Positions 5,784 to 6,800 of a DNA stretch of 6,800 nucleotides are shown piece after piece. Source of the stretch: Thalassospiraceae bacterium. GTDB taxonomy: Bacteria; Pseudomonadota; Alphaproteobacteria; Rhodospirillales; Magnetovibrionaceae. The position numbers and the translations under genes were made by a program. The notes beneath the pieces are model-generated. The model was not told the DNA's origin and searched no databases. It saw only the letters and a list, made by a program, of their open reading frames with translations. The DNA lies in NCBI GenBank assembly GCA_030637845.1, contig DAOWFT010000166.1, forward strand, positions 1-6,800, given 5' to 3'. Numbering within the stretch: the stretch's first letter is position 1; every line of letters begins with the position of its first letter.

Positions 5784-6800
5784 TTATTGGTTAGGAAAAA
5801 AGCTATCCAATAACCCTCGATCTCCGCTAACTTCACCAATGGTTTTAAATACCAGTCGCACCAAAAAGGTGTCTGTCGGCTTGATTTCACGATCCTGATA
5901 GAATGTCCTGCTAAACGATGCATCAAAGGTAAAGCATTCATCGTCATATACTATGCTGGTTCGCTGCATGCGCTGACCACCACCTGCGGCAAGATCGTCA
6001 ATTCCATTGTAATTAATGTTCCAGGTATCGGTTAGATTGTATCCGAGGGAATAATTTATTTGCTCGCGTCCGGCAAATTCACTGCCTGCCTGACGGTTAA
6101 AGAAAGCATAGTTGACCCCGTAATTAAAATCATAAATCTCGCCGTTAACCCCCAGCTCATTGCTGTGGAATTCGTATGAATTTTTATCAATTCTTGTGCG
6201 GTAAAGCATATTAAAATTAGAGCCAGGAGACACTTTGACCATACCAACAAAATCAGAGAAATTGTCCTCTAGTCCGGATCCCGGAGCAAAGGTGCTATCG
6301 GATGACAGGCGGTAGCTTTGCCCAATCATCAGGTTGGTTGAGCCGCCACCATCACCGTACAGCCCCCATTTAATTCCGTAATTAAAACGAGGGCCACCCT
6401 CTACTTTATCGAAACCGGTAAACCTGTTTGTGGAGAACAGGTTTGAATCGTTGAAGTTAACATCCTGACTGTCTTCGTTTGGCATTTTCTGGCTATTGCC
6501 GCCATAAGGCCCGACAATGGCTTGCGCTACCGGTTCTATAATTTCAGAGGTGGTTCCGGAACGTTTTGCCAACGGCCAGCGCCAGTCAAGGGCAATTTGC
6601 GGATAGACCCGATAGGTTGTTCCATCATAAAGACCATCTGCTTCCCCGGTATGGGGTTGGTCGGATACGTTGAACACATCGGTGCGAAGGCTTGCCGATA
6701 ATTTATAAACATCACCCTTGGGTGCGATGTATGGCAGTGTCCATTCGGCTTTTGCCGAAACCCTGGTGGAATCAGTACCGCTTTCCCTTGTTAATGAGGC
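5784..6800 (-). CDS. lptD: LptD (OstA/Imp), LPS-assembly outer-membrane barrel, C-terminal part only
   Basis: Outer-membrane β-barrel that, with lipoprotein LptE, inserts lipopolysaccharide into the outer leaflet. The frame is open to the right edge and 338 C-terminal residues are visible; a GTG at 6677-6675 is internal, since the preceding residues (for example EWTLPYIAPKGDVYKLSASL) match the family. Within the visible part are PQIALDWRWPL (67-77), IEPVAQ (88-93), NEDSQ (108-112) and NLFSTNRFTGFDKVEGG (from 120), the conserved core of the LptD C-terminal domain, then alternating barrel strands. The N-terminal periplasmic OstA-like domain and signal peptide are outside the window. A single cysteine remains, in YDDECF (codon 5936-5934), where E. 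coli has a Cys-Cys pair. The protein ends DSFFPNQ. surA follows after 58 bp. Upstream lptF/lptG would be usual but is not visible. Confidence 0.93.
   Translation of the reverse strand, partial: ASLTRESGTDSTRVSAKAEWTLPYIAPKGDVYKLSASLRTDVFNVSDQPHTGEADGLYDGTTYRVYPQIALDWRWPLAKRSGTTSEIIEPVAQAIVGPYGGNSQKMPNEDSQDVNFNDSNLFSTNRFTGFDKVEGGPRFNYGIKWGLYGDGGGSTNLMIGQSYRLSSDSTFAPGSGLEDNFSDFVGMVKVSPGSNFNMLYRTRIDKNSYEFHSNELGVNGEIYDFNYGVNYAFFNRQAGSEFAGREQINYSLGYNLTDTWNINYNGIDDLAAGGGQRMQRTSIVYDDECFTFDASFSRTFYQDREIKPTDTFLVRLVFKTIGEVSGDRGLLDSFFPNQ

Noticed and set aside
5656..5898. 80-codon + strand frame with a hydrophobic, membrane-like stretch (MLVFILAFILV)
   Set aside because: The stretch comes from the 12-bp repeats, whose unit length is a multiple of three, so the frame stays open. 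The flanks are antisense to surA and lptD and there is no ribosome site.
1..6800. Horizontal island, prophage, defence or toxin-antitoxin system
   Set aside because: All seven genes are recognised core genes with similar composition and tight spacing; no integrase, transposase, attachment site or flanking repeat is seen.

Overview
The window is a block of conserved cell-envelope and housekeeping genes from an alphaproteobacterium. It has two gene clusters facing each other: mltG (cut at the left edge) – yicC – gmk on the + strand, and lptD (cut at the right edge) – surA – pdxA – rsmA on the − strand. They meet tail to tail at about 2550. This convergent order (mltG-yicC-gmk against rsmA-pdxA-surA-lptD) is, from general knowledge, a recurrent alphaproteobacterial arrangement. 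Two things support that assignment: the alphaproteobacterial-style YicC and LptD motifs, and a strong shortage of GANTC sites, the target of the CcrM/CtrA cell-cycle system of that class. Base composition looks close to 50 % GC by eye. No finer taxon can be supported.

Left half (1-2548, + strand): MltG, which cuts growing peptidoglycan strands; a 108-bp gap with a ribosome binding site, a weak inverted repeat and one GANTC site; YicC, an RNA-metabolism protein that starts at TTG; and guanylate kinase, whose ATG overlaps the yicC stop codon by one base.

Right half (2552-6800, − strand, read right to left): the C-terminal barrel of LptD; a 58-bp gap with three imperfect tandem 12-bp units; SurA, the periplasmic chaperone that helps fold barrel proteins such as LptD; PdxA (vitamin B6 synthesis), overlapping surA by 4 bp; and RsmA/KsgA (16S rRNA dimethyltransferase), 7 bp after pdxA. 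LptD and its chaperone SurA are thus co-encoded, with PdxA and RsmA as downstream passengers of the same likely transcript.

The genes are compact and intact, with recognisable motifs and catalytic residues. I see no mobile element, CRISPR array, RNA gene, toxin-antitoxin pair, defence system or frameshift. I found no previously undescribed system. The points worth a second look are small: the tandem 12-mers in front of surA, the GANTC shortage, the 3-bp convergent junction with no terminator, and cysteine patterns in SurA and LptD.
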